From Burkholderia ambifaria AMMD (GTDB lineage: Bacteria; Pseudomonadota; Gammaproteobacteria; Burkholderiales; Burkholderiaceae), in contig NC_008391.1 of the NCBI RefSeq assembly GCF_000203915.1, forward strand, positions 1 through 64,000: a stretch of 64,000 nucleotides of DNA. The letters run 5' to 3'. A program made the translations under genes and the position numbers. Below, piece by piece: positions 54,062 to 63,069 of the stretch. The notes under the pieces were generated by a model. That model ran no database searches. It had not been told where the DNA came from and saw only the letters and a list, made by a program, of their open reading frames with translations. Numbering within the stretch: position 1 is the first letter of the stretch; every line of letters begins with the position of its first letter.

Positions 54062-55549
54062 ATGACCAAGCAGCCCAATTTCGTCGTCATCGTCGCGGAT
54101 CAGCTACGTGCCGATTGCGTGCATGCCGTGCATCCGTCAACCCAGGTCCGGACACCGAATCTGGACCGGCTCGCAGCCGACGGCGTGGCTTTTGCGCAAG
54201 CGTTCGGACAGCACAGCGTGTGTTCCCCGTCGCGCGTGTCGTTCCTGTCGGGCCACTATCCGCATGTTGGCGGTCATCGGACGCTCGGCCACTTGCTCGG
54301 CCCGCATGAACCCAATTTCCTGCGCGTCTTCAAGGAAAGCGGCTACCACGTCGCGATGGCGGGCGGCCGCGGCGACTCGTTTGCCGCCGGTGCGACCGAG
54401 TTGTCGATGCATGAGCACGGCTTCCTGCCCGAGGAAACGCGGCGCAGCGCCGGCGAATTTCTGCGGAGCAAGACGCAGGGCGACCCGAGCGATCCGATGG
54501 TCCGTGCGTTCTATCGCGGGCAGCGCACGCAGGATCAGGCGAATGTCGAGTATGACGAAGTAGTGGTCAAGACAGCGGAGCACTGGCTCAAGTCTCCGCC
54601 GCGGGAACCCTGGGTGCTGTATGTCCCGCTCTTTGCCCCGCATCCTCCGTTCGAGGCGGAAGAACCGTGGTTCTCGATGTACGACCGCGAGACGGTGCCC
54701 GAACGTGTCGCCGGAAGCGGGCGCATGCCGGCCTACGTCGACGCGCTCACGAAAGCGCACGGCTGGGATCGCATGACTGACGCGCAGTGGCGGGAATTGC
54801 GTGCCGTGTATTACGGGATGGTGTCGAGACTCGACCATCACGTCGGGCGGATCGTGGATGCGGCCCGGCAGGCGACCGAGCCGGAGTGGCTGATCACCAC
54901 CTTCTTCTCCGATCATGGCGAATATCTCGGTGATTTCGGTCTCGCCGAAAAGTGGCCGTCCGGTGTGCACGAATGCCTGCTGAGAAATCCGCTGATCGTG
55001 TCGGGCGTGTCGGCGCCCGGTGTGGCCGGCACCGTTTCCGACGCGTTGGTGGAAATGATCGACGTGTTTCCCACGCTGCTGGATCTGGCGGGTCTCGAGG
55101 CCACGCACGCGCACTACGGGCGCAGCTTCGTGCAGTGCCTTCGCGAGACCGGTGCGCCGCATCGCGAGAAGGTGTTCAGTGAAGGCGGTTTTCTCGTCAG
55201 GGAGGCCGATCATTTCGAGAATGCCGGCTTCCCGTACGACATCAAGGGCACGCAACAAAGGGAGCATCCCGAGTCGGTCGGAAAAGTAGCCGTCGTTCGC
55301 ACGCTTGAATGGACTTACGTGTGGCGATTGTACGAAGGGCCGGAACTGTATCGACGGACGAACGATCCGAACGAAACGACGAATCTGGCCGGTATGCCGG
55401 AATACGCCGAGATCGAGGCTGATCTGCTCGCGTCGTTGTTGCGCTGGCAGGTCGAGACAGCGGATGTGCTGCCGGCCGGGAAAGGCGCTCGATTCCCGGT
55501 CGTCGATTTGCCGCGTCCCGGCGAGTGGCGCGAACAGCAGGAACGTTGA
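54062..55549 (+). CDS. Type I sulfatase (Cys-type)
   Basis: Alkaline-phosphatase-superfamily sulfatase, 495 aa. The maturation site is QHSVCSPSRVSFLSG (CxPxR; Cys54 would become formylglycine). The metal-site Asp is in VVIVADQLRADC (Asp13 and the usual neighbour), and later TTFFSDHGEYLGDFGLAEKW carries Asp-His. No signal peptide, so cytoplasmic, where the local FGE also resides. The start is ATG 54062, 31 bp after the MFS stop. It differs clearly from the second sulfatase at 57216. The sulfate ester it cleaves is unknown. Confidence 0.93.
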   Translation: MTKQPNFVVIVADQLRADCVHAVHPSTQVRTPNLDRLAADGVAFAQAFGQHSVCSPSRVSFLSGHYPHVGGHRTLGHLLGPHEPNFLRVFKESGYHVAMAGGRGDSFAAGATELSMHEHGFLPEETRRSAGEFLRSKTQGDPSDPMVRAFYRGQRTQDQANVEYDEVVVKTAEHWLKSPPREPWVLYVPLFAPHPPFEAEEPWFSMYDRETVPERVAGSGRMPAYVDALTKAHGWDRMTDAQWRELRAVYYGMVSRLDHHVGRIVDAARQATEPEWLITTFFSDHGEYLGDFGLAEKWPSGVHECLLRNPLIVSGVSAPGVAGTVSDALVEMIDVFPTLLDLAGLEATHAHYGRSFVQCLRETGAPHREKVFSEGGFLVREADHFENAGFPYDIKGTQQREHPESVGKVAVVRTLEWTYVWRLYEGPELYRRTNDPNETTNLAGMPEYAEIEADLLASLLRWQVETADVLPAGKGARFPVVDLPRPGEWREQQER

Positions 55550-55654
55550 CGGCGCTCAGGTCGCGGGGTTGTCGAAGTCGACAGCTCGGCGACCTGATTT
55601 CCAGGTCGGGCGGTGGCATGTGCCAGGCAGTTTTCCGAGTGAATTTTCACGACA

Positions 55655-55677
55655 AATAATTAATAGAACTAATTATT
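55655..55677. promoter_or_regulatory. Inverted repeat just before the porin gene
   Basis: AATAATTA (55655-55662), 7-nt spacer, TAATTATT (55670-55677), a perfect 8-bp repeat in an AT-rich island. It ends 14 bp before the GTG start of the porin gene. It differs from the TATCC-type operators, so if functional it would bind another regulator or affect translation. Confidence 0.5.
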
Positions 55678-55691
55678 AAATGGAGGAGACA

Positions 55692-56750
55692 GTGCGGAAA
55701 GAAGCTGTAGCGGTGATCGCCATGGTGATGTCGGGGTATACGTATGCGCAATCGAGCGTGACGCTGTTCGGAACGGTCGGGGGCGGCGTGCGTTGGACCG
55801 ACGGGGTACAAGGCGGGCACCAGATCGGGTTCGACAGCAATTCCATTTCGGGCAACTCGTTCGGCATCCGCGGGGTGGAAGACCTGGGCGCGGGGTGGCG
55901 TGCGATCTTCATGTTGCAGAGTGGCTTCATCACTGGCACGGGCGGCACGAAAGCGTCGAGTACGTTTTTTTCTCAGCGCGCGTATGTCGGGCTGGAAGGT
56001 GGATTCGGCCGGCTCATGCTGGGGCGTCAGCTCAACGCAGCGGAAGACATTGGGGTTCAGCTCGACCCGATTGAGGCCAACGGACCTTCGCTGGCCACCG
56101 TGCCGGGCATTGTGTGGGGCGGCAACTTTTTCACGCTGGACGCGCGCTTCAACAATACGATCAAGTACGTCGGGCGCAGCGGCGGCTTCACGTTGCGGGC
56201 GAGCTATTCGCCGGGTGGCGTGGCCGGCAATACGCGGGCCGGGACCAACTTCGCGGTCGGCACCAGCTATCAGTTTCGGACGCTGCTGCTGGCCGCCGCG
56301 TATCAGAAGACCTACAACGCCAGCGCCTCGCAACATGCGGAGACGGCGATGGGCGGGGCAACGTGGCAGCTCGGGCCGACCCGGATGTATTTGAGTTACA
56401 GCGCACTGAAGGTTTCCGCGGCGACCGCGGCCGGCGCGGAACGGCGCGATCATGTTCCGTCGATCGGGCTCGTCTATCGGGTAACGCCCACGCTGCAGTT
56501 CACTGGGGCGACCTATTACGACATCGCCACCAACCTGAAAAATGTCGCGGGCGCCGACGGCCGAAAAATGACGACGTATGCGATGGTCGAATATTTTCTG
56601 TCGAAGCGCTCAGAACTCTATGTTGAATTCGACCGAAACGGGTTTTCCGGTGCTTACAAGAAAGATCCCACGAACGTGTCGGCATTGAATCTTCGTCCGG
56701 ACGGGCGCGCGGTGACCGGTGTTTCGATCGGGATGATCACGCAATTCTAG
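55692..56750 (+). CDS. Outer-membrane porin (Gram-negative porin family)
   Basis: A precursor of about 352 aa with a signal peptide (MRKEAVAVIAMVMSGYTYAQ, mature SSVTLFGTVGGG...), typical of Burkholderia general porins (Porin_4). NSFGIRGVEDLGAGWRAIFM, then RAYVGLEGGFGRLMLGRQ are characteristic. It ends in a C-terminal Phe (MITQF), the outer-membrane assembly signal. I use GTG 55692, which follows GGAGGAG and gives a clean signal peptide; ATG 55680 is alternative. In this locus it probably lets the substrate cross the outer membrane. Confidence 0.9.
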   Translation: MRKEAVAVIAMVMSGYTYAQSSVTLFGTVGGGVRWTDGVQGGHQIGFDSNSISGNSFGIRGVEDLGAGWRAIFMLQSGFITGTGGTKASSTFFSQRAYVGLEGGFGRLMLGRQLNAAEDIGVQLDPIEANGPSLATVPGIVWGGNFFTLDARFNNTIKYVGRSGGFTLRASYSPGGVAGNTRAGTNFAVGTSYQFRTLLLAAAYQKTYNASASQHAETAMGGATWQLGPTRMYLSYSALKVSAATAAGAERRDHVPSIGLVYRVTPTLQFTGATYYDIATNLKNVAGADGRKMTTYAMVEYFLSKRSELYVEFDRNGFSGAYKKDPTNVSALNLRPDGRAVTGVSIGMITQF

Positions 56751-56822
56751 ATACACATTCGATTGCAAGGTCGTGCTCGAACACGAAGCACGATCGGCGC
56801 ATCGATTCGACGGGGAGGATGT

Positions 56823-57182
56823 ATGCATGTTCGAGTGATGGTGTGCCGGGCAGCTGTGGCAACGGCACTGACGGTGCTGGCCGCGAGCGCGGCGGCGCAG
56901 GAGCGGCAGGCGGAACCAGCGCTTTCTTCAATGCCCGCGGCGGCGCCCACCAAGGCGCAAAAGGCGGCGGATCGCCAGTTGAGGAAGCGCGTTGCGCGTG
57001 CGCTCGGGCGAGCGAAGCGACTCGATGCGAGTCGCTTGCTGATCTTCGTGCGCGGCGATGTCGTGACGCTTTCCGGCGATGTAGCGGATTCGGAACAGAG
57101 CGCGTTGGCTATCGCTACCGCGCAGCGCGTGCCGGGCGTCGGCGAGGTGCGCAACCAGCTTCGTATCCGTACACGAAACTGA
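56823..57182 (+). CDS. Small exported BON-domain protein
   Basis: A 119-aa precursor with a signal peptide (MHVRVMVCRAAVATALTVLA, then ASAAAQ). The mature part has a BON domain (LLIFVRGDVVTLSGDVADSE, VPGVGEVRNQLRIR), a periplasmic or membrane-associated lipid-binding fold. The start is ATG 56823 with GGGGAGGATGT. It sits between porin and the second sulfatase on the same strand, so it is likely part of the locus, perhaps aiding envelope integrity. Confidence 0.83.
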   Translation: MHVRVMVCRAAVATALTVLAASAAAQERQAEPALSSMPAAAPTKAQKAADRQLRKRVARALGRAKRLDASRLLIFVRGDVVTLSGDVADSEQSALAIATAQRVPGVGEVRNQLRIRTRN

Positions 57183-57215
57183 TGAGCATTAATTCTGGAG
57201 TGAAATGAGCGAATC

Positions 57216-58838
57216 ATGAAAGCAATTCTTGTGATGTACGACAGCCTCAATCGGCACATGCTCCCGCCTTATGGCAACGAGTGGGTCAAGGCGCCGAATT
57301 TCCAGCGGCTTGCCGAGCGGAGTGCGACGTTCGACAACTGCTATATCGGCAGCATGGCGTGCATCCCCGCCCGCAGGGAATTGCATACGGGGCGCTACAA
57401 CTTCCTGCATCGAAGCTGGGGGCCGCTCGAGCCGTTCGACGATTCGATGCCGAACATGCTTCGACGCGAGGGCATCCACACGCATCTGGCCAGCGATCAT
57501 CCGCACTATTGGGAAGATGGCGGTGCGACTTATCACACGCGGTACAGCAGTTGGGAGTTCTTTCGCGGGCAGGAGGGCGACCCGTGGAAGGGGCAAATCC
57601 GGCAGCCGCCGATTCCGGCACGGCTCAAGGGGGCGCTGAACGAGAAGGCCGCGCGACAAGACTTCGTCAACCGCCAGTACTATCCGACCGAAGATCTCCA
57701 TCCGCAAACGCTGACGTTCGACGCAGGCGAGGCGTTCATCCGGGAAAATCACGATGCGGATTCGTGGTTGCTTCAGATCGAGACTTTCGATCCACATGAA
57801 CCATTCACCAGTTATCCGAAGTATCGCGATCTCTATCCTCGAACGAATACGGACGCGCATTTCGACTGGCCACCATACGGTCCGGTATCCGGCAACGAAA
57901 CCGACGACGACATTCGGCACGCGCGATCCGAATATGCCGCGCTTGTATCCATGTGCGATCACTCGTTGGGGCGGATTCTCGACCTGATGGATGAACTGAA
58001 TCTGTGGCAGGACACGATGCTCATCGTATGCACGGATCATGGCTATATGCTCGGAGAACACGGTTGGTGGGCCAAGACGGCGCAACCCTGGTTCGACGAG
58101 CTCGCGCATACGCCGCTTTTCATCTGGGACCCGCGTTCCCGCCGTGCGGGCGTTCGGCGCCAGTCGCTCGTGCAGATGATCGACATCGCGCCGACGCTGC
58201 TCGATTTCTTCGGCGTGCAAGCGACGCCGCGCATGCAGGGCGTGGCGCTCGCGAAAACCGTCGACGAGGATCTGCCGGTTCGGGAGGCGGCGCTGTTCGG
58301 CATGCATGGCGAACACGTCAACGTGACGGACGGGCGTTACGTATATATGCGGTCAGGGCCCGACCCGGACCGCAACGTGCCGGTGTATGAATACACGTTG
58401 ATGCCCACGCACATGCGCGAGATGTTCAGCGTCGACGAACTGCAGGATATCGAGTTGGCACCGCCGTTTCCGTTTTCACAGGGCGTGAGCATGATGAAGA
58501 TCGCGAGCCGGCCCATTGGATATTCGTATCGTGCCGGAACGCTGCTGTTCGACTTGCAGACGGATCCCGGACAGGCGCAACCGTTGTACGACGCCGCCGT
58601 GGAGCAGCGCATGGCGACACTCGCCCGGGATCTGATGCGTGCCAGCGACGCACCGGCCGAGCAGTATGAACGTTTGGGTTTGCCGGCCGCGGGCCCGATC
58701 GACCACGATCAACTGCTTGCCCGTGCCCACGCGGATCGATCGGAGGCGCTACGTCTGCATCTGGCCACGCGTGCGCAAGCGATGCGCGCTGAAGTGGAGG
58801 GCCGGCGCGTTCGCGCCGAAGCATCGCCGGACCATTGA
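57216..58838 (+). CDS. Type I sulfatase (Cys-type), second paralogue
   Basis: A 540-aa sulfatase. Maturation site: YIGSMACIPARRELHTGRYN (CxPxR; Cys49). The N-terminal MKAILVMYDSLNRHMLPPYG has the first metal Asp (DS), and MLIVCTDHGYMLGEHGWWAK carries Asp-His. DPHEPF and a conserved Lys are also seen. No signal peptide. It shares only the sulfatase core with the 54062 protein, so the two probably remove different sulfates or act on different sugars. It is the last gene of the locus; a terminator follows. Confidence 0.93.
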   Translation: MKAILVMYDSLNRHMLPPYGNEWVKAPNFQRLAERSATFDNCYIGSMACIPARRELHTGRYNFLHRSWGPLEPFDDSMPNMLRREGIHTHLASDHPHYWEDGGATYHTRYSSWEFFRGQEGDPWKGQIRQPPIPARLKGALNEKAARQDFVNRQYYPTEDLHPQTLTFDAGEAFIRENHDADSWLLQIETFDPHEPFTSYPKYRDLYPRTNTDAHFDWPPYGPVSGNETDDDIRHARSEYAALVSMCDHSLGRILDLMDELNLWQDTMLIVCTDHGYMLGEHGWWAKTAQPWFDELAHTPLFIWDPRSRRAGVRRQSLVQMIDIAPTLLDFFGVQATPRMQGVALAKTVDEDLPVREAALFGMHGEHVNVTDGRYVYMRSGPDPDRNVPVYEYTLMPTHMREMFSVDELQDIELAPPFPFSQGVSMMKIASRPIGYSYRAGTLLFDLQTDPGQAQPLYDAAVEQRMATLARDLMRASDAPAEQYERLGLPAAGPIDHDQLLARAHADRSEALRLHLATRAQAMRAEVEGRRVRAEASPDH

Positions 58839-58927
58839 GCCGTATATAAAGGCTTTGCCGTCCGCAAGAAAGTGCGGCGGCAGCGCGCAACGCACGGTCG
58901 TCTGTCGCGGCCCGGCGTGGAATGGGA

Positions 58928-58970
58928 AAAACCCGCGAGGGCTTCACGGCCTTCGCGGGTTTTGTCTTTT
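58928..58970 (+). terminator. Terminator at the end of the sulfatase locus
   Basis: AAAACCCGCGA (58928-58938), 14-nt loop, TCGCGGGTTTT (58953-58963), then GTCTTTT. Suits the sulfatase on the plus strand, and its A-run could also serve the convergent S53 peptidase gene. Confidence 0.82.
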
Positions 58971-59027
58971 CGCGGGGCAGCGCCAGGCTCCGCCGACAGG
59001 CGCGGAACCTCGCGCGTCATCCGGCCA

Positions 59028-60863
59028 TCAGCGCGCGAAATCCGACGTGCTCTGGATGAACGTGTTCAGCTTCGAGATGTTCACGCTGCCGAAGCCCGTC
59101 GTCGCGTCCCAGCCGGCCTTTGCGTTGTAGCCGTACGTCCCGCTGCCGTTGTTGCCGGACGTCACGTCGTGGAGCACGGCCGCGTTGCTCGGAAAGTACT
59201 TGTAGATGCTCGACGCCGGGAAGCCGAGCGCGTTGTTGTTTGCCGATTGCAGCCGCGCCCAGATGCCGGTGAAGATCGGCGCGGCGAGGCTCGTGCCGCC
59301 TTCGTTGTTCAGGTAGCCCGAGCCCCACAGCGTGTCGGACGTCTGGCCGTTCACCACCAGGATCGCGCCGGTGCGCAGGTCGGCGTCGAAGCCGACGTCC
59401 GGCAGCGCGCGCTTGGTCGACCCGGTGACGCTCGACGATTGCCACGACGGCGCGGCTTCATACTTGCTGTAGCCGCCGCCCGTCGACCACACGGTGCCTG
59501 ACTGCCAGCTCGGATCGTTCCACACGATTTCGCTGTTGTACGCGTTGGTCGACGTATTGGTGAACAGCGTCGTGCCGCCCACTGCGATCACGTAAGGCGA
59601 CGTCGCGGGTTCGCTCACCGTGTAGGTCGAGCGCGATGGCTTGCCGCTCGCGCATTCGTATGCGCCGTGGTCGCCGGCCGACACCGAAAAGGTCTGCCCC
59701 TGCGCGACGGCCTGCTTGAAGATGGTGTCGTCGGTCGCCTGGGAGCCGGTGCTGTACGCGGACGATTCGCACACGCCGAGCGACACGTTGATGACCTTCG
59801 CGACGTTGTCGCTCACCGCCTTGTTGTACGCGGCGGTGATCGCCGTGAGCGTCATCGACGGCGCCACGTAGAACAAGACCTGTTTCACGCTGCCGCCGGC
59901 AGTGCCGACGATCGACTGGCTGTCGAGGTTCCATTCGACGGTGCCGGATGTATCGGTGTACGAACTGCCTGAGGGCCCTGTGTGAACGACGCTGCTACTG
60001 ATCGTGCCGAGGCCGTTGTTCGCGGCGAACGTGTTGAGGTCGCTGACCGTCTGCGACAGGTCGCCTTCGGAGATGATGCCGACCGTGGTCTGCGAGGCCG
60101 TCGGCGTACCGTCGCCGCCATAAAGCGACGAGAATTCGGTCGGGTTGTGAGGCACCGCGGATGCGCCGGCGGGAATCGTCAGGTTGCTGGTGTTGCCTTG
60201 CGGCTTGCTGCCCGCGCCGGTATGCATGAGCTCGACGTTCTGGAGGCCAAGCACGGCGCCGACGATGCCGCCGATCGCGTTCGGCACCTGCGCCGCGTCG
60301 GTGTTCGCGTAGACGCTGCGGCCGTTGTGCGTGAAGCGCTTGAGCGTCGTGCGGAACGCCGACTTGATCGTTGCCGCGGTGCCGGATGCGGACACGAGCA
60401 GGCGGTTCGGCGCGACCACGACGTTGACGAAGCCGGCCTTGCGCAGGTGCTCGACGACGGAGGCGACTTGCTGGTCGGTCGGCGCGTACTGCGCGGCGAA
60501 CTGCGCCGGCGTGAGGAACTGCTTGTAGTGCGGCGAGCCGGGCGTATGCAGGTCGCGCAGGTATTGATCGAGTTGTGCTTCGTTGCGCAGGTTCAGCCCG
60601 AGCACGATGTCCACCGATTCGCCGGGCGCCATCTCGGTGGCAGTTGCCGCAGCGGCGGCGGTGCTGGCCGCCGGTTCACCGGTGGTACTGCTGCTTTCAC
60701 CCTGCTGGACGAGCGGCAGGAATCCCTTGGTGCGCGTTTCCGTCCAGCCGGCGGCCGGTGCGGCATGGACGGCCGTCATGCCGAACGAAGCGGCTGCCGC
60801 GGCGGCGAACGCGAGCTTGACGATGCGGATGTGCTTTTGTTTCTTGTCTGCAACCTGATTCAT
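59028..60863 (-). CDS. Secreted S53 (sedolisin) peptidase with pro-domain
   Basis: A 611-aa precursor: signal peptide (RIVKLAFAAAAAASFGMTAV, then HAAPAAG), a pro-kumamolisin activation domain (LRNEAQLDQYLRDLHTPGSP, PHYKQFLTPAQFAAQYAPTD), then the catalytic domain. Sedolisin residues are present: Glu and Asp in TVEWNLDSQSIVG, oxyanion Asp in FSVSAGDHGAYECA, Ser in NNEGGTSLAAPIFTG. The C-terminal calcium site is near HDVTSGNNGSG and KAGWDATTGFGS. Family members are acid-active serine-carboxyl peptidases. The start has a strong GGAGGGG Shine-Dalgarno. Confidence 0.93.
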   Translation of the reverse strand: MNQVADKKQKHIRIVKLAFAAAAAASFGMTAVHAAPAAGWTETRTKGFLPLVQQGESSSTTGEPAASTAAAAATATEMAPGESVDIVLGLNLRNEAQLDQYLRDLHTPGSPHYKQFLTPAQFAAQYAPTDQQVASVVEHLRKAGFVNVVVAPNRLLVSASGTAATIKSAFRTTLKRFTHNGRSVYANTDAAQVPNAIGGIVGAVLGLQNVELMHTGAGSKPQGNTSNLTIPAGASAVPHNPTEFSSLYGGDGTPTASQTTVGIISEGDLSQTVSDLNTFAANNGLGTISSSVVHTGPSGSSYTDTSGTVEWNLDSQSIVGTAGGSVKQVLFYVAPSMTLTAITAAYNKAVSDNVAKVINVSLGVCESSAYSTGSQATDDTIFKQAVAQGQTFSVSAGDHGAYECASGKPSRSTYTVSEPATSPYVIAVGGTTLFTNTSTNAYNSEIVWNDPSWQSGTVWSTGGGYSKYEAAPSWQSSSVTGSTKRALPDVGFDADLRTGAILVVNGQTSDTLWGSGYLNNEGGTSLAAPIFTGIWARLQSANNNALGFPASSIYKYFPSNAAVLHDVTSGNNGSGTYGYNAKAGWDATTGFGSVNISKLNTFIQSTSDFAR

Positions 60864-61568
60864 TTTGAATTACCCCTCCGGTTGAACATCGAACGGCATG
60901 AACAACAACAGTCGACGGCGGCTCGGATCGTGTGCCGCCGATATCCGCCGCGCTCGCGCGGATGGCGCGGACGCGACGGGGCCTTTCGCCCGAGCCGGAA
61001 AGGTGGTGACCTCCGGGAGCGAAATGCTTGAATGCCAGGTAGTGGTGGCGCTGCGCCGCGTTGCGCGTCGGCCGCGCGAGCAGGCTTGATGCAGGCGGGA
61101 TGGCTAGAGCAACAGCTTCGGTGTTCTGCTCATTCGGTTCGGTCCTTCGGCCCGCTGCCGGACGGCAGCTGCCCAATGAATTGCATCGGGATGTTGCATG
61201 CGCCGACGGATGAGACGCGGTCGGCGGCGAGAACTTCGGTGCGGCGGAAGCGAAATGCGTCGAGCGGAATCGATTGCGTGGTTTGCAATGTGTCAGATTG
61301 CTTGCATCGGACGGTATCAAGAACGAAAGTTGGGTGTCAAACTTTTTCTGATTATATGAAACAAAATTAAATGAATTAAGCTGAAATGCTTTTGAAAAGA
61401 TCGGGGGTATTTTGTAATTTTCGAAATCCGATTTGGTTGTAATCGCAACTTCATCGGCCCGATCATTCGCGGTTCGAATCGTAATGGGCGAACCGTTGTG
61501 GAAGAAACATTCGAATCGTCGATGCCGGCGCCATCAACGAACTTTGCCGGGCGAGCGCCCGGCGCATG
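60864..61568. other. 700-bp gap with AT-rich island
   Basis: This lies between the S53 gene start and the end of the efflux outer-membrane gene. It carries the S53 promoter; no gene was recognised. An unusual AT-rich island lies at about 61310-61450, much below the local GC, some 450 bp from the S53 start. It could hold the promoter of a long leader, a small RNA, or a regulator-binding region. A short hairpin at 61546-61563 lies just past the efflux gene. Confidence 0.5.
61546..61563 (-). terminator. Hairpin after the efflux outer-membrane gene
   Basis: GCCGGGC (61546-61552), short loop, GCCCGGC (61557-61563), a few bases past the stop of the gene at 61569. No T-run, so weak. Confidence 0.4.
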
Positions 61569-63056
61569 TCACCCCGCGTTCGTCTGCCACCCGAGCCCGA
61601 GGCTCTTCTGCAGCGACACGTAATCCTTGACGAGTTCGGCCTTTCCAGCGATCACGTTCTGCTGCGCGGCGAGCGCCTCGCGCTGCGTATCGAGCAGATC
61701 GATCGTCGATGCGACGCCCGCGCGATAGCGCTGGTCCATCAACGTGGCCGAATGCGTGGCCGACGTCTGCACCTTGGCGAGCGCGATCACATGTTCGCGC
61801 TGGTGTCCGTAGCGCTGCAGCGCCGTGTTCGCGTCCTGCAATGCGCCGAGCACCGCTTTCTGGTAATTCGCCTCCGCTTCGTCGCGCGACGCTTCGGCCG
61901 CCCGTATCGCGCCGCGCGTGCGGCCGAAGTCGAGAATGTTCCATTGCAGGTACGGTGCGCCGATCCACGTGAAGTTCTGCTTGCGGAACAAATGGCCGGG
62001 GTCCGTCGCGCTGAAGCCGAGATCGCCGAGCAGCGTCACCTTCGGGAAATAGTCGGCGATGTGCTCGCCGACCTGCGCATTGCTCGACGCGAGCCGACGC
62101 TCGGCCGCGCGGATGTCGGGGCGCTGCTTGAGCAGCGCGGCCGGATCGCCGACCGGCACGCTGCCGGGTAGCGTCGGCAATGGCGTGCCCGATGCCGACA
62201 GCGCGGCATCGAGCGCACCGGGCGCGCGTCCGGTCAGGATCGCGAGCCGGTCGAGCGACTCCGTCACCTGCGCATCGAGCGGGATCAACGACGCGCGCGT
62301 GTTTTCGACCTGCGTCGTCAGGCGTTCGATGTCCACATCGGCCGCGACGCCGCGCGCGCGGCGCTGCTGCGTGAGTTCGAGCATCTGCTGTTGCAGTTCG
62401 GCCGTGCGCTGCGACAGCGCGAGCCGTTGCTGCTGGTCGCGCAGGTCGACGTACGCGGTCGCCACTTCGGCCGCGATCGACACCTGCGTGTCGGCGAGGT
62501 CGGCGTCGACGGCTTCCGCCTGCGCGGACGCGGCTTCGACCGCGCGACGCGTGCCGCCGAACAGGTCGATTTCCCAGGTCGCGTCGAAGCCGGCCGAATA
62601 GAGCTGCAGCGGGCCTGAGCCGCCCAGCGACGGCGATGAACCGCCCGACTGGTTCGAGTTGCCGGACGGCAGCATCGAGCCGAGCGCGCTGACGTCCGGT
62701 TCGCGCGCGCGGATCGCGGCGACTGTGGCCGACGATTTCGGCAGCTGCGCGGCGCGCTGTTGCGACAGCTGCGCGCGCGACGCGCGCAACCGGGCCTGCG
62801 CGGCTTGCAGATCGGGGTTGTGCGCGAGCGCGGCGGCGATCAGGTCGTCGAGCTGGCGATCGCCGAGCGCATGCCACCACGCACTCGGCGCGGGGGCGGT
62901 GGAGTCGACGCCGGTGGCGGGCGCACGCACGAAGGTCGGCGCGTCGGGGGCCGCGGGTGCGCCGCGGTAGTCGGGGCCGACGGTACAGCCGGCGAGCAGG
63001 CAAGCGGCTGCGCACAGCGTGAGCGCAGGGCGGCGGGGCAGGGAGAAGGGCTTCAT
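61569..63056 (-). CDS. Outer-membrane efflux lipoprotein (OprM/NodT family)
   Basis: A 495-aa outer-membrane channel of a tripartite drug exporter. Lipoprotein signal: LTLCAAACLLAGC, then TVGPDYRGAP (the typical GCxxGPDY of NodT proteins). Two TolC-type repeats with coiled coils follow (DLQAAQARLRASRAQLSQQR; the second near RPDIRAAERRLASSNAQVGE). The final segment is LVKDYVSLQKSLGLGWQTN. It starts 13 bp after the DHA2-type transporter on the same strand and should work with it. Confidence 0.92.
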   Translation of the reverse strand: MKPFSLPRRPALTLCAAACLLAGCTVGPDYRGAPAAPDAPTFVRAPATGVDSTAPAPSAWWHALGDRQLDDLIAAALAHNPDLQAAQARLRASRAQLSQQRAAQLPKSSATVAAIRAREPDVSALGSMLPSGNSNQSGGSSPSLGGSGPLQLYSAGFDATWEIDLFGGTRRAVEAASAQAEAVDADLADTQVSIAAEVATAYVDLRDQQQRLALSQRTAELQQQMLELTQQRRARGVAADVDIERLTTQVENTRASLIPLDAQVTESLDRLAILTGRAPGALDAALSASGTPLPTLPGSVPVGDPAALLKQRPDIRAAERRLASSNAQVGEHIADYFPKVTLLGDLGFSATDPGHLFRKQNFTWIGAPYLQWNILDFGRTRGAIRAAEASRDEAEANYQKAVLGALQDANTALQRYGHQREHVIALAKVQTSATHSATLMDQRYRAGVASTIDLLDTQREALAAQQNVIAGKAELVKDYVSLQKSLGLGWQTNAG

Positions 63057-63069
63057 CGTGTAAGACGGT

